From Mycobacterium triplex (GTDB taxonomy: Bacteria > Actinomycetota > Actinomycetes > Mycobacteriales > Mycobacteriaceae): DNA of 64,000 bases. Of the stretch, positions 56,557 to 64,000 are shown piece after piece. The notes beneath the pieces are model-generated. The model worked only from the letters and a program-made list of their open reading frames with translations, searched no databases and was not told the origin of the DNA. Positions within the stretch are counted from its first letter, which is position 1, and every line of letters starts with the position of its first letter. The DNA is taken from positions 1,354,484 through 1,418,483 of the forward strand of contig NZ_HG964446.1 in the NCBI RefSeq assembly GCF_000689255.1. Reading direction: 5' to 3'. Position numbers and translations under genes: made by a program.

Positions 56557-57540
56557 ATGCCCCGGGTGGCGATACTCGACGACTACGCCGGTATGGCACT
56601 CGAGCTCGCCGACTGGTCGCCGGTGTCGAACCGATCCGAGATCACCGTCTTCGATCGGCATCTGTCCGAAGCGCAAGCAGCGGAGGTCCTGCAGCCCTTC
56701 GACGTGATCTGCACAATGCGCGAACGGATGCCGTTGCCGCGCACGCTGATCGAGCGGCTTCCAAACCTGAAGTTGATCACGATCGTGGGCATGAGCCTGC
56801 CGAACCTGGACATGGCCGCGGCCAGCGAATCCGGCGTCCTGGTAGCACATTCCGATTTCGCCAACCCGCGATTCGCCGCGGTCCGCGACGCCACGCCCGA
56901 ACTCGCGTGGGGCCTGCTGATCGCGACGGTCCGCAGCCTGGCCGACGAGCATCGCCGGATGCGTGATGGCGGGTGGCAGAGCAGCATGGGCATGACGCTG
57001 GCCGGTAAGACGCTCGGGCTGCTGGGGCTGGGCCGGACCGGCAAGCGGATGGCCGAGTACGGACGCGTTTTCGGGATGGAAGTCATTGCGTGGAGCCAGA
57101 ATCTGACCGAGGAGGCAGCGACGGCGGCCGGTGCGCGCCGGGTCGAGAAAGCGGCGTTGTTCTCTTCGGCCGATGTGGTGTCCATCCACCTGGTGCTCTC
57201 CGAGCGGACGCGAGGTTTGGTCGGTGAACCCGAGCTGGCCCTGATGAAGCCGCACGCCTACCTGATCAACACGTCGCGGGGCCCGATCGTCGACGAGGCC
57301 GCGCTGATCTCGGCGCTGCGGGCGGGGCGGATCGCCGGGGCCGGACTCGACGTCTTCGACGTCGAACCGCCGGCGCCCGACCATCCGTTGCGGCGTTTGC
57401 CGAATGTGACGCTGTCGCCGCACTTGGGATACGTCACCCGCGAGATGCTGGCCGCCTTCTACTCGGACAGCATCGAAGCCGTGGTGGCCTGGCTGGACGG
57501 CACGCCGATCCGGATCGCCAACCCCGAGGCGTTCAGCTAG
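56557..57540 (+). CDS. D-2-hydroxyacid dehydrogenase family protein
   Basis: A 327-residue NAD-dependent dehydrogenase. The NAD-binding GLGRTGKRMAEYG lies near 157. The catalytic triad is present: Arg in NTSRGPIVDE, Glu in DVFDVEPP and His in LSPHLGYVT. The sequence ends without an ACT or other regulatory domain. The start is ATG 56557, 5 bases after the ferredoxin reductase, making a three-gene set SDR-FdR-DHDH. This gene is not found between Rv0688 and Rv0689c in H37Rv. Substrate unknown. Confidence 0.9.
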   Translation: MPRVAILDDYAGMALELADWSPVSNRSEITVFDRHLSEAQAAEVLQPFDVICTMRERMPLPRTLIERLPNLKLITIVGMSLPNLDMAAASESGVLVAHSDFANPRFAAVRDATPELAWGLLIATVRSLADEHRRMRDGGWQSSMGMTLAGKTLGLLGLGRTGKRMAEYGRVFGMEVIAWSQNLTEEAATAAGARRVEKAALFSSADVVSIHLVLSERTRGLVGEPELALMKPHAYLINTSRGPIVDEAALISALRAGRIAGAGLDVFDVEPPAPDHPLRRLPNVTLSPHLGYVTREMLAAFYSDSIEAVVAWLDGTPIRIANPEAFS

Positions 57541-58817
57541 AACTGGCCCAGGTAGAACCGCGCGCCCTGATCGTCGGTGCACTCGGCGCTGATGCCGTAA
57601 GGCTGGCGGGCCGGCTCGGCCAGTACGGTGCCGCCGGCTTCGCGGACCCGCGCGACCGCCGCGTCGATATCGGCCACCGTCCACATCGGCACGGTGGTGG
57701 GGCGCTCGCTGCCGCCGGCGGCGCCGGACATCGGATGGGCGTCCACCACCTGCCAGCCGTCGGATATCCGGCCGGGCTCGAAGGTCCACCGCAATAGCGG
57801 CCCATAGAAGTCTCGGAACCCGGCCGAGTCCGGCACCTGGTAGGTGACGTAGGACAGTTCGCCGGGCCCAGAACCGTTGAGTTCCGGTCGCTTTCGGCCG
57901 GGGGTGGGCCGGTGAACCGCGAACGGGGCGCCTTGCGGGTCGGTGGCGTCGAGCATGACGCCGTACTCGGTCTCCCGGATTTCGCCCGGCACACCACCCG
58001 CCTCGGCTATCGCAACGCGGGCGGCTTGCACGTCCTCGACGGCGTAGCTGCAGAACAGCGTGGCGGCTTCGTCGGTGGCGAAGATGCCGGTCGGCAGGTC
58101 GGTATTGGTCACCCGATGCGATGCGGGGTCGAAGGTCCAGCCCAGGACGTGGCCGTAGAAGGCCGCCGCGCGGTCGGCGTCCGGAGTCCACACCGAGATG
58201 TATCCGATGTCACCGTGCCGAATCCCGACGCTGGCCGCAGCGGTCGGCCCGGACAGCATCCAGCGGTGCCCGAAGGGGTCGACGATGGTGGCGTTGCGCG
58301 ATCCGTAGTTCTCGTAGATCTCGCGTACGACGGTGGCCCCGTGTTCGCGTGCTTGTGCCAGGGCGGCATCGGTGTCGGCGACGTGCAGCATCAGGCTGAC
58401 CGAAACAGCGTTCTGCACAGGCGCTTTCAGGCCGAGTTCGGGATACTCATCGGCCAGGTACAGCGCGCCGCCGGCGATCGTGATCTCGGCGTGCCCAATT
58501 CGTCCGTCGTCCATGACGATGGGCTGCCCAACCACGGCGGCGCCGAACGCATCGGTGTACCAGGCGATTGCTGCGCGCGCGTTGGCGACGCTCAGGTAGG
58601 GCAGCGCCGCGGGCCGCGGGGCGTTCGGTGCCATCGGTTCGGCCAGCTCGGCCAGTTCGGCAAGGGCACTTGCGGTGTCGCTCATGACAACTCCTTCTGG
58701 TAGCGAAAGTGCGGACTCCAATCGCCGGCGCAGACGCGCGGCGAACTCCGGATCGGGTTGCACCGGAAGGTCATCGGTGTGCAGCACGTCGAGTGGATCC
58801 GAGTCGCGCTGACTCAT
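57537..58817 (-). CDS. Triple-VOC-domain (glyoxalase/bleomycin-resistance fold) protein, ECF partner
   Basis: A 426-residue protein with three VOC domains: about 68-170 (PYLSVANARAAIAWYTDAFGA), about 183-290 (GDIGYISVWTPDADRAAAFYG) and about 303-425 (LSYVTYQVPDSAGFRDFYG). A 44-residue leader (PDPEFAARLRRRLESAL) is typical of VOC proteins encoded behind ECF sigma factors. The start ATG 58817 has AAGGAGG upstream and overlaps the sigma factor stop (ATGA). A second in-frame ATG at 58685 also has AAGGAG, so a shorter form may be made. Substrate unknown. Confidence 0.87.
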   Translation of the reverse strand: MSQRDSDPLDVLHTDDLPVQPDPEFAARLRRRLESALSLPEGVVMSDTASALAELAELAEPMAPNAPRPAALPYLSVANARAAIAWYTDAFGAAVVGQPIVMDDGRIGHAEITIAGGALYLADEYPELGLKAPVQNAVSVSLMLHVADTDAALAQAREHGATVVREIYENYGSRNATIVDPFGHRWMLSGPTAAASVGIRHGDIGYISVWTPDADRAAAFYGHVLGWTFDPASHRVTNTDLPTGIFATDEAATLFCSYAVEDVQAARVAIAEAGGVPGEIRETEYGVMLDATDPQGAPFAVHRPTPGRKRPELNGSGPGELSYVTYQVPDSAGFRDFYGPLLRWTFEPGRISDGWQVVDAHPMSGAAGGSERPTTVPMWTVADIDAAVARVREAGGTVLAEPARQPYGISAECTDDQGARFYLGQF

Positions 58818-59335
58818 GACGTTCCTCCTTCCGGATACTGTCTCTTGAAAGCTCTTCGGGCCCTGACTAACAGCGCCTCGGTGGCGTGTACCGTGCGCCC
58901 GATCAGCTCGGCGCATTCGCCGACGCTGCAGTCGTCCATATAGCGCAGCACCAGTACGGTGCGGTGCGGCTCGGCGAGCCGGGCCAGCACGGCTTCGGCG
59001 ACCATCCGATCCAACTCGGCGTCCCAGTCGTCGGTCATGTCGCTGGATTCCGGCGGCTCGGCCATCGGCACGCTGAGTCGGTCTTGACCGCGCCGATAGT
59101 GGTCGGCCAGTTTGTGTCGTGCCACGCCGAGCAACCACGGAATTGAGATTGGCGGCGGGGAGGTCTTGCGCGCGGCGTCCATCGCCGCGAGGAAGGTCTC
59201 CGACGTCAGGTCTTCGGCCGCGCCACGATCGCCGCAGCGTCGGACGAAATACCCGTACACCAGCGGCAACGCCTCGTCGTAGAGCGCCAAAAGCGTACGT
59301 CGAGCGTCGGATTGGTAATCCGTGTGCGCGCTCAC
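58814..59335 (-). CDS. ECF RNA polymerase sigma factor
   Basis: A 173-residue ECF sigma factor. Region 2 lies at about 20-85 (YGYFVRRCGDRGAAEDLTSETFLAAM; IPWLLGVARHKLADHYRR) and region 4 at about 110-165 (LAEPHRTVLVLRYMDDCSVGECAELIGRTVHATEALLVRARRAFK). There is no C-terminal extension and no anti-sigma gene. It is translationally coupled to the triple-VOC gene. The start is GTG 59335. This pair is absent from the H37Rv locus. Confidence 0.92.
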   Translation of the reverse strand: MSAHTDYQSDARRTLLALYDEALPLVYGYFVRRCGDRGAAEDLTSETFLAAMDAARKTSPPPISIPWLLGVARHKLADHYRRGQDRLSVPMAEPPESSDMTDDWDAELDRMVAEAVLARLAEPHRTVLVLRYMDDCSVGECAELIGRTVHATEALLVRARRAFKRQYPEGGTS

Positions 59336-59402
59336 ACCCTTATCGTCGCCGCGGCGATGCGAACTCCGACGGGTTGTGCGCGAAAAATTTTTGAAATTGC
59401 GC

Positions 59403-60455
59403 CTATTGCCAGTTCACGGGCGGGCCGTGCGGATGGCATTCACCCAGCACCACGAGGTCGCCGCCCGGCCAGCGGCGGGCGCGCACCAGAAATTTCAGCG
59501 GACTGCCCGGGCCGTCGCGCGCGGGCTCCATCGTCAGGTGCGCGAACGGTGAGGAGGCATCGGCGGATTCGCCGAGGGCCTCGACGCGAGCTCGCACGGC
59601 CGCCCGTTCATCCTCGGCCAGGTACTGCCAGGTGATCGAATGCCACAGCACGGTCAGCGCGCCGTCGGCCAGCGTCAGGCCGGCGACCGCGGCGGCGGCG
59701 GTCTGCCGCACCAGTTGTGCCGGCACCTCGCGGGCCACCGCGATGGCGCCGCGCAGCCGCGCCAGCCGGGCGGCCTGGTCGGGCCAGACATAGCTCAGTG
59801 CGGTCATCTCACCGTCGGCGCCGGTGACGTCGACGGGCGCGATGTCGAACCCGCGCCGCTCGACGATCCGCACCGACCCGGCCGGCGGCATGCGGCCGCG
59901 CCACGCGTCGTCGATGACCACCGCCGCGCCGGCCGGTCCCCACTGGCCGCCGTCGTAGCGGTAGTGGTACCGATCGGCGCGCAGGTTCAGCCCGGCACTC
60001 GATCCGATCTCGAAAAGCCGTATCGGCAACTCGATTTCGTGATTGACACACAGTAACGCGCCGATCAGCGCGGCGGCTCGGCCGACCTCGTTGGTTTGCG
60101 GCGGCTGCCCCAGCGCAGCGCGCAGCGACTCGGCGTGTTCGGCCGCGGCGAGCATGATCTCGGGCCACGCGGCGTCGGCATCCCAGCTGCCGCCGGTGCT
60201 GGGATACCAGCGGCGCAACACCGCTGCCCGGCCGTCGAGCACCAACCGGTGCAAGCCGCCCAGCAGCCGCAACGGTACCGCGTCGCGCGACGGATCGTCC
60301 TCGTGGCCGGACAAGATCGCCGCGAAGGTGCCGCCGGCTTCGACGTCGCGGGCCACCAGCTCGAACAGCTCGTCGTACATGGTGGAGCCGGAGGCACCGC
60401 AGAACCGTCCTTGCGACCGCAGGGTGTGCAGCAGGTGCTCGGCGTTGGCGGTCAT
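59403..60455 (-). CDS. DUF2332 protein (Rv0690c)
   Basis: A 350-residue conserved protein with DUF2332 features ([50 protein letters not shown]). The segment [10 protein letters not shown] resembles a nucleotide- or SAM-binding turn, but no activity is known. The ATG at 60455 overlaps the end of mftR by 4 bases, so it is translated together with mftR. It is conserved beside the mycofactocin locus in mycobacteria. Confidence 0.85.
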   Translation of the reverse strand: MTANAEHLLHTLRSQGRFCGASGSTMYDELFELVARDVEAGGTFAAILSGHEDDPSRDAVPLRLLGGLHRLVLDGRAAVLRRWYPSTGGSWDADAAWPEIMLAAAEHAESLRAALGQPPQTNEVGRAAALIGALLCVNHEIELPIRLFEIGSSAGLNLRADRYHYRYDGGQWGPAGAAVVIDDAWRGRMPPAGSVRIVERRGFDIAPVDVTGADGEMTALSYVWPDQAARLARLRGAIAVAREVPAQLVRQTAAAAVAGLTLADGALTVLWHSITWQYLAEDERAAVRARVEALGESADASSPFAHLTMEPARDGPGSPLKFLVRARRWPGGDLVVLGECHPHGPPVNWQ

Positions 60456-61048
60456 GGTTTCAGACTGTGCAGCCCCGCGCCGACGACGTCGAAGGCGTTG
60501 CCCAGCGCCGCCCGCAACGTGACGGATTCGTCACGCAACCAATGCTCGTAGGCCGACAGCGCGACCCCGAGCAGGGTCCAGGCGACGGTCTGGGGCGCCA
60601 AGTCGGTCGTCTTGGCTCCCGAGCGCCGGGCGACGAACTCCGCGATCACCTCACGCCAGCCCGCGTACATCGTCATCGAATACGCCTGCAGTTCGGCGGT
60701 CTGCAGGATGACCCGCATCCGCTGACGGTGCCGGACGGTCTCGGAGTCGTCAAAGGTGTTGAACGCCAACAGTGCTTCCCGCAGCGCGTCGCCCAGCCGA
60801 ACGCGCGGACCGACCGCGTCGAGCAGCTCGCGCAGATGGGCGAGGTGGCTGTCGAAGTCGCCCCAGAGGATGGCGTTCTTGGAGGCGTAGTAGCGGAACA
60901 GCGTGCGCCGCGAAATCCCGGCAGCTTGCGCGACGTCGTCGACGCTCACCTCGGCAAAACCCCGGGCGGTGAACAACGCGATCGCGACGTCGGTGATGTG
61001 GCCCGGCGTCGTCGAGCGGCGCCGGCCGACCCGCGACTGCGCAAGCAT
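60452..61048 (-). CDS. mftR: Mycofactocin system TetR regulator MftR
   Basis: A 198-residue TetR repressor (Rv0691c length). Helix-turn-helix at about 35-58 ([25 protein letters not shown]). MftR in mycobacteria is reported to repress mft genes and to respond to long-chain acyl-CoA. It is divergent from mftA over a 98-base gap with an inverted repeat. The start ATG 61048 gives family length. The stop overlaps the DUF2332 start. Confidence 0.93.
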   Translation of the reverse strand: MLAQSRVGRRRSTTPGHITDVAIALFTARGFAEVSVDDVAQAAGISRRTLFRYYASKNAILWGDFDSHLAHLRELLDAVGPRVRLGDALREALLAFNTFDDSETVRHRQRMRVILQTAELQAYSMTMYAGWREVIAEFVARRSGAKTTDLAPQTVAWTLLGVALSAYEHWLRDESVTLRAALGNAFDVVGAGLHSLKP

Positions 61049-61088
61049 CAGACCCGCCCTTCCATTTCGGCACTCGATGCCATATCCT

Positions 61089-61122
61089 GACGACGATTGT
61101 GACAAGATCGACCATCGTTGTC
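61089..61122. promoter_or_regulatory. Candidate MftR operator
   Basis: GACGACGAT (61089-61097) and ATCGTTGTC (61114-61122) are inverted copies (8 of 9 positions) around 16 bases, in the mftR-mftA gap. A smaller palindrome TTGT-G-ACAA (61097-61105) adjoins the left arm. Confidence 0.55.
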
Positions 61123-61146
61123 GAGACCGTAGGAGAGGCAATTCAT

Positions 61147-61236
61147 ATGGACCGCGAGATCGAAACCGACGCCGAGCTGGTTACCGAGACTCTGGTTGAA
61201 GAGGTGTCCATCGACGGAATGTGCGGGGTCTACTGA
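61147..61236 (+). CDS. mftA: Mycofactocin precursor peptide MftA
   Basis: A 29-residue ribosomal peptide that is matured into mycofactocin. It is acidic in the leader ([14 protein letters not shown]) and ends with the hallmark IDGMCGVY; the last Val and Tyr are modified by MftC. TAGGAG lies 11 bases before ATG 61147. mftB follows 2 bases after the stop. Confidence 0.96.
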   Translation: MDREIETDAELVTETLVEEVSIDGMCGVY

Positions 61237-61238
61237 CC

Positions 61239-61550
61239 GTGCCGGCGCCCGCGCAGGCGCGACCGACCCAAAGTCGGTTCGACCCTGATCGCGGTTGGCG
61301 ATTGCACCCACAGGTCGCGGTTCGACCCGAACCGTTCGGCGCCCTGCTCTATCACTTCGGCACCCGCAAGCTTTCATTTCTGAAGAACCGCACCATCCTT
61401 GCGGTGGTGCGGTCGCTGGCCGACCATCCCGACGTCCGGACGGCGCTGCGGGCCGGAGGAGTCGACGACTCCGAGCAGGGGCCGTACCTGCACGCGTTGG
61501 GTGTGCTGGTCGATTCCCGCATGCTGGTGCCCCAGGAGGACCATCAATGA
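61239..61550 (+). CDS. mftB: Mycofactocin peptide chaperone MftB
   Basis: A 103-residue RiPP recognition element protein (PqqD-like fold) that binds the MftA leader and presents it to MftC. The core WRLHPQVAVRPEPFGALLYHFGTRKLSFL is typical. The start is GTG 61239, directly after mftA; the stop overlaps the mftC start (ATGA). Confidence 0.93.
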   Translation: MPAPAQARPTQSRFDPDRGWRLHPQVAVRPEPFGALLYHFGTRKLSFLKNRTILAVVRSLADHPDVRTALRAGGVDDSEQGPYLHALGVLVDSRMLVPQEDHQ

Positions 61551-62746
61551 CTGCCCCTTCTCAAGCCGCCGTACCACGGCTCATCGAGCAGTTCGAGCAC
61601 GGGTTGGACGCGCCCATCTGCCTGACCTGGGAGCTCACCTACGCCTGCAACCTGGCCTGCGTGCACTGCCTTTCCTCGTCGGGTAAGCGCGACCCACGCG
61701 AGCTGTCCACCCGCCAGTGCATGGACATCATCGACGAGCTGGAACGCATGCAGGTGTTCTACGTCAACATCGGCGGCGGGGAACCCACTGTGCGCCCTGA
61801 CTTTTGGGAGCTGGTCGACTACGCCACCGCCCACCATGTCGGGGTGAAGTTCTCGACCAACGGGGTCCGCATCACCCCCGAGGTCGCCGCCCGGCTGGCG
61901 GCCAGCGATTACGTGGATGTCCAGATCTCGCTGGACGGCGCGACCGCCGAGATCAACGACGCGGTCCGCGGGCCCGGGTCGTTCGCGATGGCGGTGCGTG
62001 CGCTGGAAAACCTCGCCGCGGCCGGGTTCAAAGACGCCAAGATCTCCGTCGTGGTCACCCGGCACAACGTCGACCAGCTCGACGAATTCGCCGCCCTGGC
62101 AAGCCGTTACGGCGCGACGCTGCGGATCACCCGGCTGCGGCCCTCGGGGCGCGGGGCGGATGTCTGGGAAGACCTGCACCCCACCGCCGCCCAGCAGGTC
62201 GCGCTCTACGACTGGCTGGTCGCCAAGGGCGAGCGGGTGCTCACCGGCGACTCCTTCTTCCACCTGGCCCCGCTCGGCGCCTCCGGCGCGCTGTCCGGCC
62301 TGAACATGTGCGGGGCCGGCCGCGTGGTGTGCCTGATCGACCCGGTGGGCGACGTGTACGCCTGCCCGTTCGCCATCCACGACCGCTTCCTGGCCGGAAA
62401 CGTGTTGTCCGACGGCGGTTTTGACTCCGTCTGGAAGCACGCTCCGCTTTTCCGCGAGCTGCGCGAGCCGCAATCGGCGGGCGCCTGCGGCAGCTGCGGG
62501 CATTACGACAGCTGCCGTGGCGGCTGCATGGCGGCCAAATTCTTCACCGGACTGCCGATGGACGGGCCGGATCCCGAATGCGTCCAGGGGCACAGCGAAT
62601 CCGCCCTGGCCCGTGACCGGCAGACCCCGCGCCCGCGTGCCGACCACTCGCGCGGACAAAAGGTGCGCCGGCCGGTGCCGCTGACCCTGTCGGTGCGGCC
62701 GCCGCAGCAACCGCCCGCGCGGCTGTGTAATGAAAGCCCGGTCTAG
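61547..62746 (+). CDS. mftC: Mycofactocin radical SAM maturase MftC
   Basis: A 399-residue radical SAM/SPASM enzyme that oxidatively decarboxylates the C-terminal Tyr of MftA and forms the Val-Tyr crosslink. Radical SAM cysteines C34, C38 and C41 in YACNLACVHC; GGGEPTVRP binds SAM; the SPASM cysteines for auxiliary clusters are in NMCGAGRVVCLI, YACPF, CGSCGHYDSCRGGC and PDPEC. The start ATG 61547 overlaps mftB. A basic, low-complexity tail of about 40 residues ends the protein. Confidence 0.96.
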   Translation: MTAPSQAAVPRLIEQFEHGLDAPICLTWELTYACNLACVHCLSSSGKRDPRELSTRQCMDIIDELERMQVFYVNIGGGEPTVRPDFWELVDYATAHHVGVKFSTNGVRITPEVAARLAASDYVDVQISLDGATAEINDAVRGPGSFAMAVRALENLAAAGFKDAKISVVVTRHNVDQLDEFAALASRYGATLRITRLRPSGRGADVWEDLHPTAAQQVALYDWLVAKGERVLTGDSFFHLAPLGASGALSGLNMCGAGRVVCLIDPVGDVYACPFAIHDRFLAGNVLSDGGFDSVWKHAPLFRELREPQSAGACGSCGHYDSCRGGCMAAKFFTGLPMDGPDPECVQGHSESALARDRQTPRPRADHSRGQKVRRPVPLTLSVRPPQQPPARLCNESPV

Positions 62747-62748
62747 CC

Positions 62749-63939
62749 ATGGCCGACGAATGGTTTGAGACAGTTGCCATTGCTCAGCAGCGCGCAAAGC
62801 GCCGGTTGCCGAAATCCGTTTATTCATCCCTGGTTGCGGCCAGCGAAAAGGGAATTACGGTCTCCGACAACGTCGAAGCTTTCGGTGAACTCGGTTTCGC
62901 GCCGCACGTGGTAGGTGCACAAGAAAAGCGCGATTTGTCGACCACCGTTATGGGACAAGATATTTCAATGCCGGTGCTGATTTCACCGACCGGCGTCCAG
63001 GCGGTCGACCCGGATGGCGAGGTCGCCGTCGCGCGGGCCGCCGCGGCACGCGGAACGGCGATGGGTCTGTCCTCGTTCGCCAGCAAGCCGATCGAGGAAG
63101 TGATCGCGGCAAACTCCAAGCTGTTCTTTCAGGTGTATTGGCTGGGCGGGCGCGACGCGATCGCCGAGCGGGTGGAACGGGCCCGCGCGGCCGGCGCGGT
63201 CGGCTTGATCGCCACCACCGACTGGTCCTTCTCGCACGGGCGTGACTGGGGCAGCCCCAAGATTCCCGAACAGATGAACCTGCGGACCATCCTGCGGTTG
63301 TCCCCGGAGGCGGCCTTCAAGCCCCGGTGGTTGTTGAAGTGGGCGAAGACCATGCGTCCGCCGACGCTGTCGGTGCCGAACCAGGCCCGCCGCGGCGAGA
63401 CCGGTCCGCCTTTCTTTCAGGCCTACGGGGAATGGATGGGCACGCCGCCGCCGACCTGGGAAGACATCGCCTGGCTGCGCGAGCTGTGGGGCGGGCCGTT
63501 TATGCTCAAGGGCATCATGCGCGTCGACGATGCGAAAAGGGCTGTGGATGCCGGTGTTTCGGCGATATCGGTGTCGAACCACGGCGGCAACAACCTGGAC
63601 GGGACGCCCGCATCGATCCGGGCCCTGGCCCCGGTGGTGGCCGCGGTCGGCGACCGGGCCGAGGTGTTGCTGGACGGCGGCATCCGACGCGGCAGTGACG
63701 TGGTGAAGGCCGTGGCCCTGGGAGCTCGGGCGGTGATGATCGGCCGTGCCTATCTGTGGGGGCTGGCCGCCAATGGTCAAGCCGGCGTCGAGAACGTTCT
63801 CGACATCCTGCGCGGCGGCATCGACTCGGCGCTCATGGGGCTGGGGCACGCCTCGGTCCACGACTTGCGCCCGGACGACATTCTGGTGCCGGACGGCTTC
63901 ACCCGGGCGCTCGGCGTTCCTCCGACCGGGCGGGCGTAG
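62749..63939 (+). CDS. mftD: Mycofactocin biosynthesis FMN-dependent dehydrogenase MftD
   Basis: A 396-residue FMN enzyme of the 2-hydroxyacid oxidase family (formerly lldD1, Rv0694). It deaminates the intermediate AHDP to pre-mycofactocin, the redox-active form. FMN- and substrate-binding features: ISPTGVQAVDPDGE, SVSNHGGNNLDG with the catalytic His, and LDGGIRRGSDVVKAVALGA. It starts 2 bases after mftC. The remaining mft genes (mftE, mftF) would lie beyond the right edge. Confidence 0.95.
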   Translation: MADEWFETVAIAQQRAKRRLPKSVYSSLVAASEKGITVSDNVEAFGELGFAPHVVGAQEKRDLSTTVMGQDISMPVLISPTGVQAVDPDGEVAVARAAAARGTAMGLSSFASKPIEEVIAANSKLFFQVYWLGGRDAIAERVERARAAGAVGLIATTDWSFSHGRDWGSPKIPEQMNLRTILRLSPEAAFKPRWLLKWAKTMRPPTLSVPNQARRGETGPPFFQAYGEWMGTPPPTWEDIAWLRELWGGPFMLKGIMRVDDAKRAVDAGVSAISVSNHGGNNLDGTPASIRALAPVVAAVGDRAEVLLDGGIRRGSDVVKAVALGARAVMIGRAYLWGLAANGQAGVENVLDILRGGIDSALMGLGHASVHDLRPDDILVPDGFTRALGVPPTGRA

Positions 63940-64000
63940 TCGACCTCGGCGGCACCCGAGTTAATCCCCGGCATGTTGGGCGGCTTTGCCGTATTTCGCT
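63940..64000 (+). other. Window end downstream of mftD
   Basis: In mycobacteria mftE begins shortly after mftD, but in the 61 bases present no start codon with a supporting ribosome site or recognisable MftE N-terminus can be assigned. Confidence 0.5.

Noticed and set aside
63940..64000. Start of mftE
   Set aside because: Expected by synteny, but no recognisable N-terminus is present in the last 61 bases.

Overview
The window is chromosomal DNA of a high-GC actinobacterium, almost certainly a slow-growing nontuberculous Mycobacterium. Gene order follows the M. tuberculosis H37Rv stretch from about Rv0632c to Rv0694: echA3, glyoxalase II, thrT/metT/rpmG2, hadABC, trpT, secE-nusG-rplK-rplA, mmaA genes, lipG, a UbiB-like kinase, alpha-mannosidase, ROK kinase, rplJL, carotenoid oxygenase, mkl, rpoBC, end (nfo), fadE8-echA4-paaX-echA5, rpsL-rpsG-fusA-tuf, and the mycofactocin genes. 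An intact mmaA3 and an extra mmaA2-type gene argue for a species outside the M. tuberculosis complex. Locus comparisons with H37Rv are from memory.

Layout. 1-2.1 kb: a ferredoxin/ferredoxin reductase pair facing away from a cyanase-patatin pair. 2.2-5.5 kb: echA3, a membrane protein, an MBL-fold hydrolase, an orphan VapB-like protein, two tRNAs and rpmG. 5.5-9.8 kb: the hadABC dehydratase genes of mycolic acid synthesis, tRNA-Trp, secE, nusG, rplK, rplA. 9.9-11.9 kb: an inserted ECF42-type sigma factor with its DGPF/YCII partner. 11.9-17 kb: five tandem mycolic acid methyltransferases (mmaA4, A3, two A2-like copies, A1). 17-26.5 kb: lipG, UbiB-like kinase, DinB-type protein, a 1390-residue GH38 mannosidase, a SurA-N-like protein, a ROK kinase, and a divergent HxlR/DUF1772 pair. 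26.5-31.4 kb: rplJL with leader, a TetR/carotenoid oxygenase pair and mkl. 31.8-39.3 kb: rpoBC. 39.4-47.9 kb: an HD-domain protein, endonuclease IV, an acyl-CoA dehydrogenase/crotonase operon, two DUF3060 proteins and a TetR regulator. 48.2-52.6 kb: the str operon. 52.7-61 kb: a lone PE gene, a membrane SHOCT protein, a mycofactocin-type SDR, a second ferredoxin reductase, a D-2-hydroxyacid dehydrogenase, an ECF sigma/VOC pair, DUF2332 and mftR. 61.1-64 kb: mftA, mftB, mftC, mftD.

How the genes work together. Core transcription and translation genes (rpoBC, nusG, secE, ribosomal proteins, fusA, tuf) are interleaved with cell-envelope genes (hadABC, mmaA1-4, mkl/mceG) and lipid oxidation genes (fadE8, echA3/4/5). 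The mft genes encode a peptide-derived redox cofactor, and the upstream SDR looks like one of its client dehydrogenases. Relative to H37Rv the most notable differences are insertions (ECF42-DGPF, the second mmaA2, the HD protein, the PE gene, the hydroxyacid dehydrogenase, the ECF-VOC pair) and absences (the gene block between mkl and rpoB, lpqP, and the mmpS5-mmpL5-mmpR5 efflux locus). No insertion sequence, CRISPR array or rRNA gene was seen.
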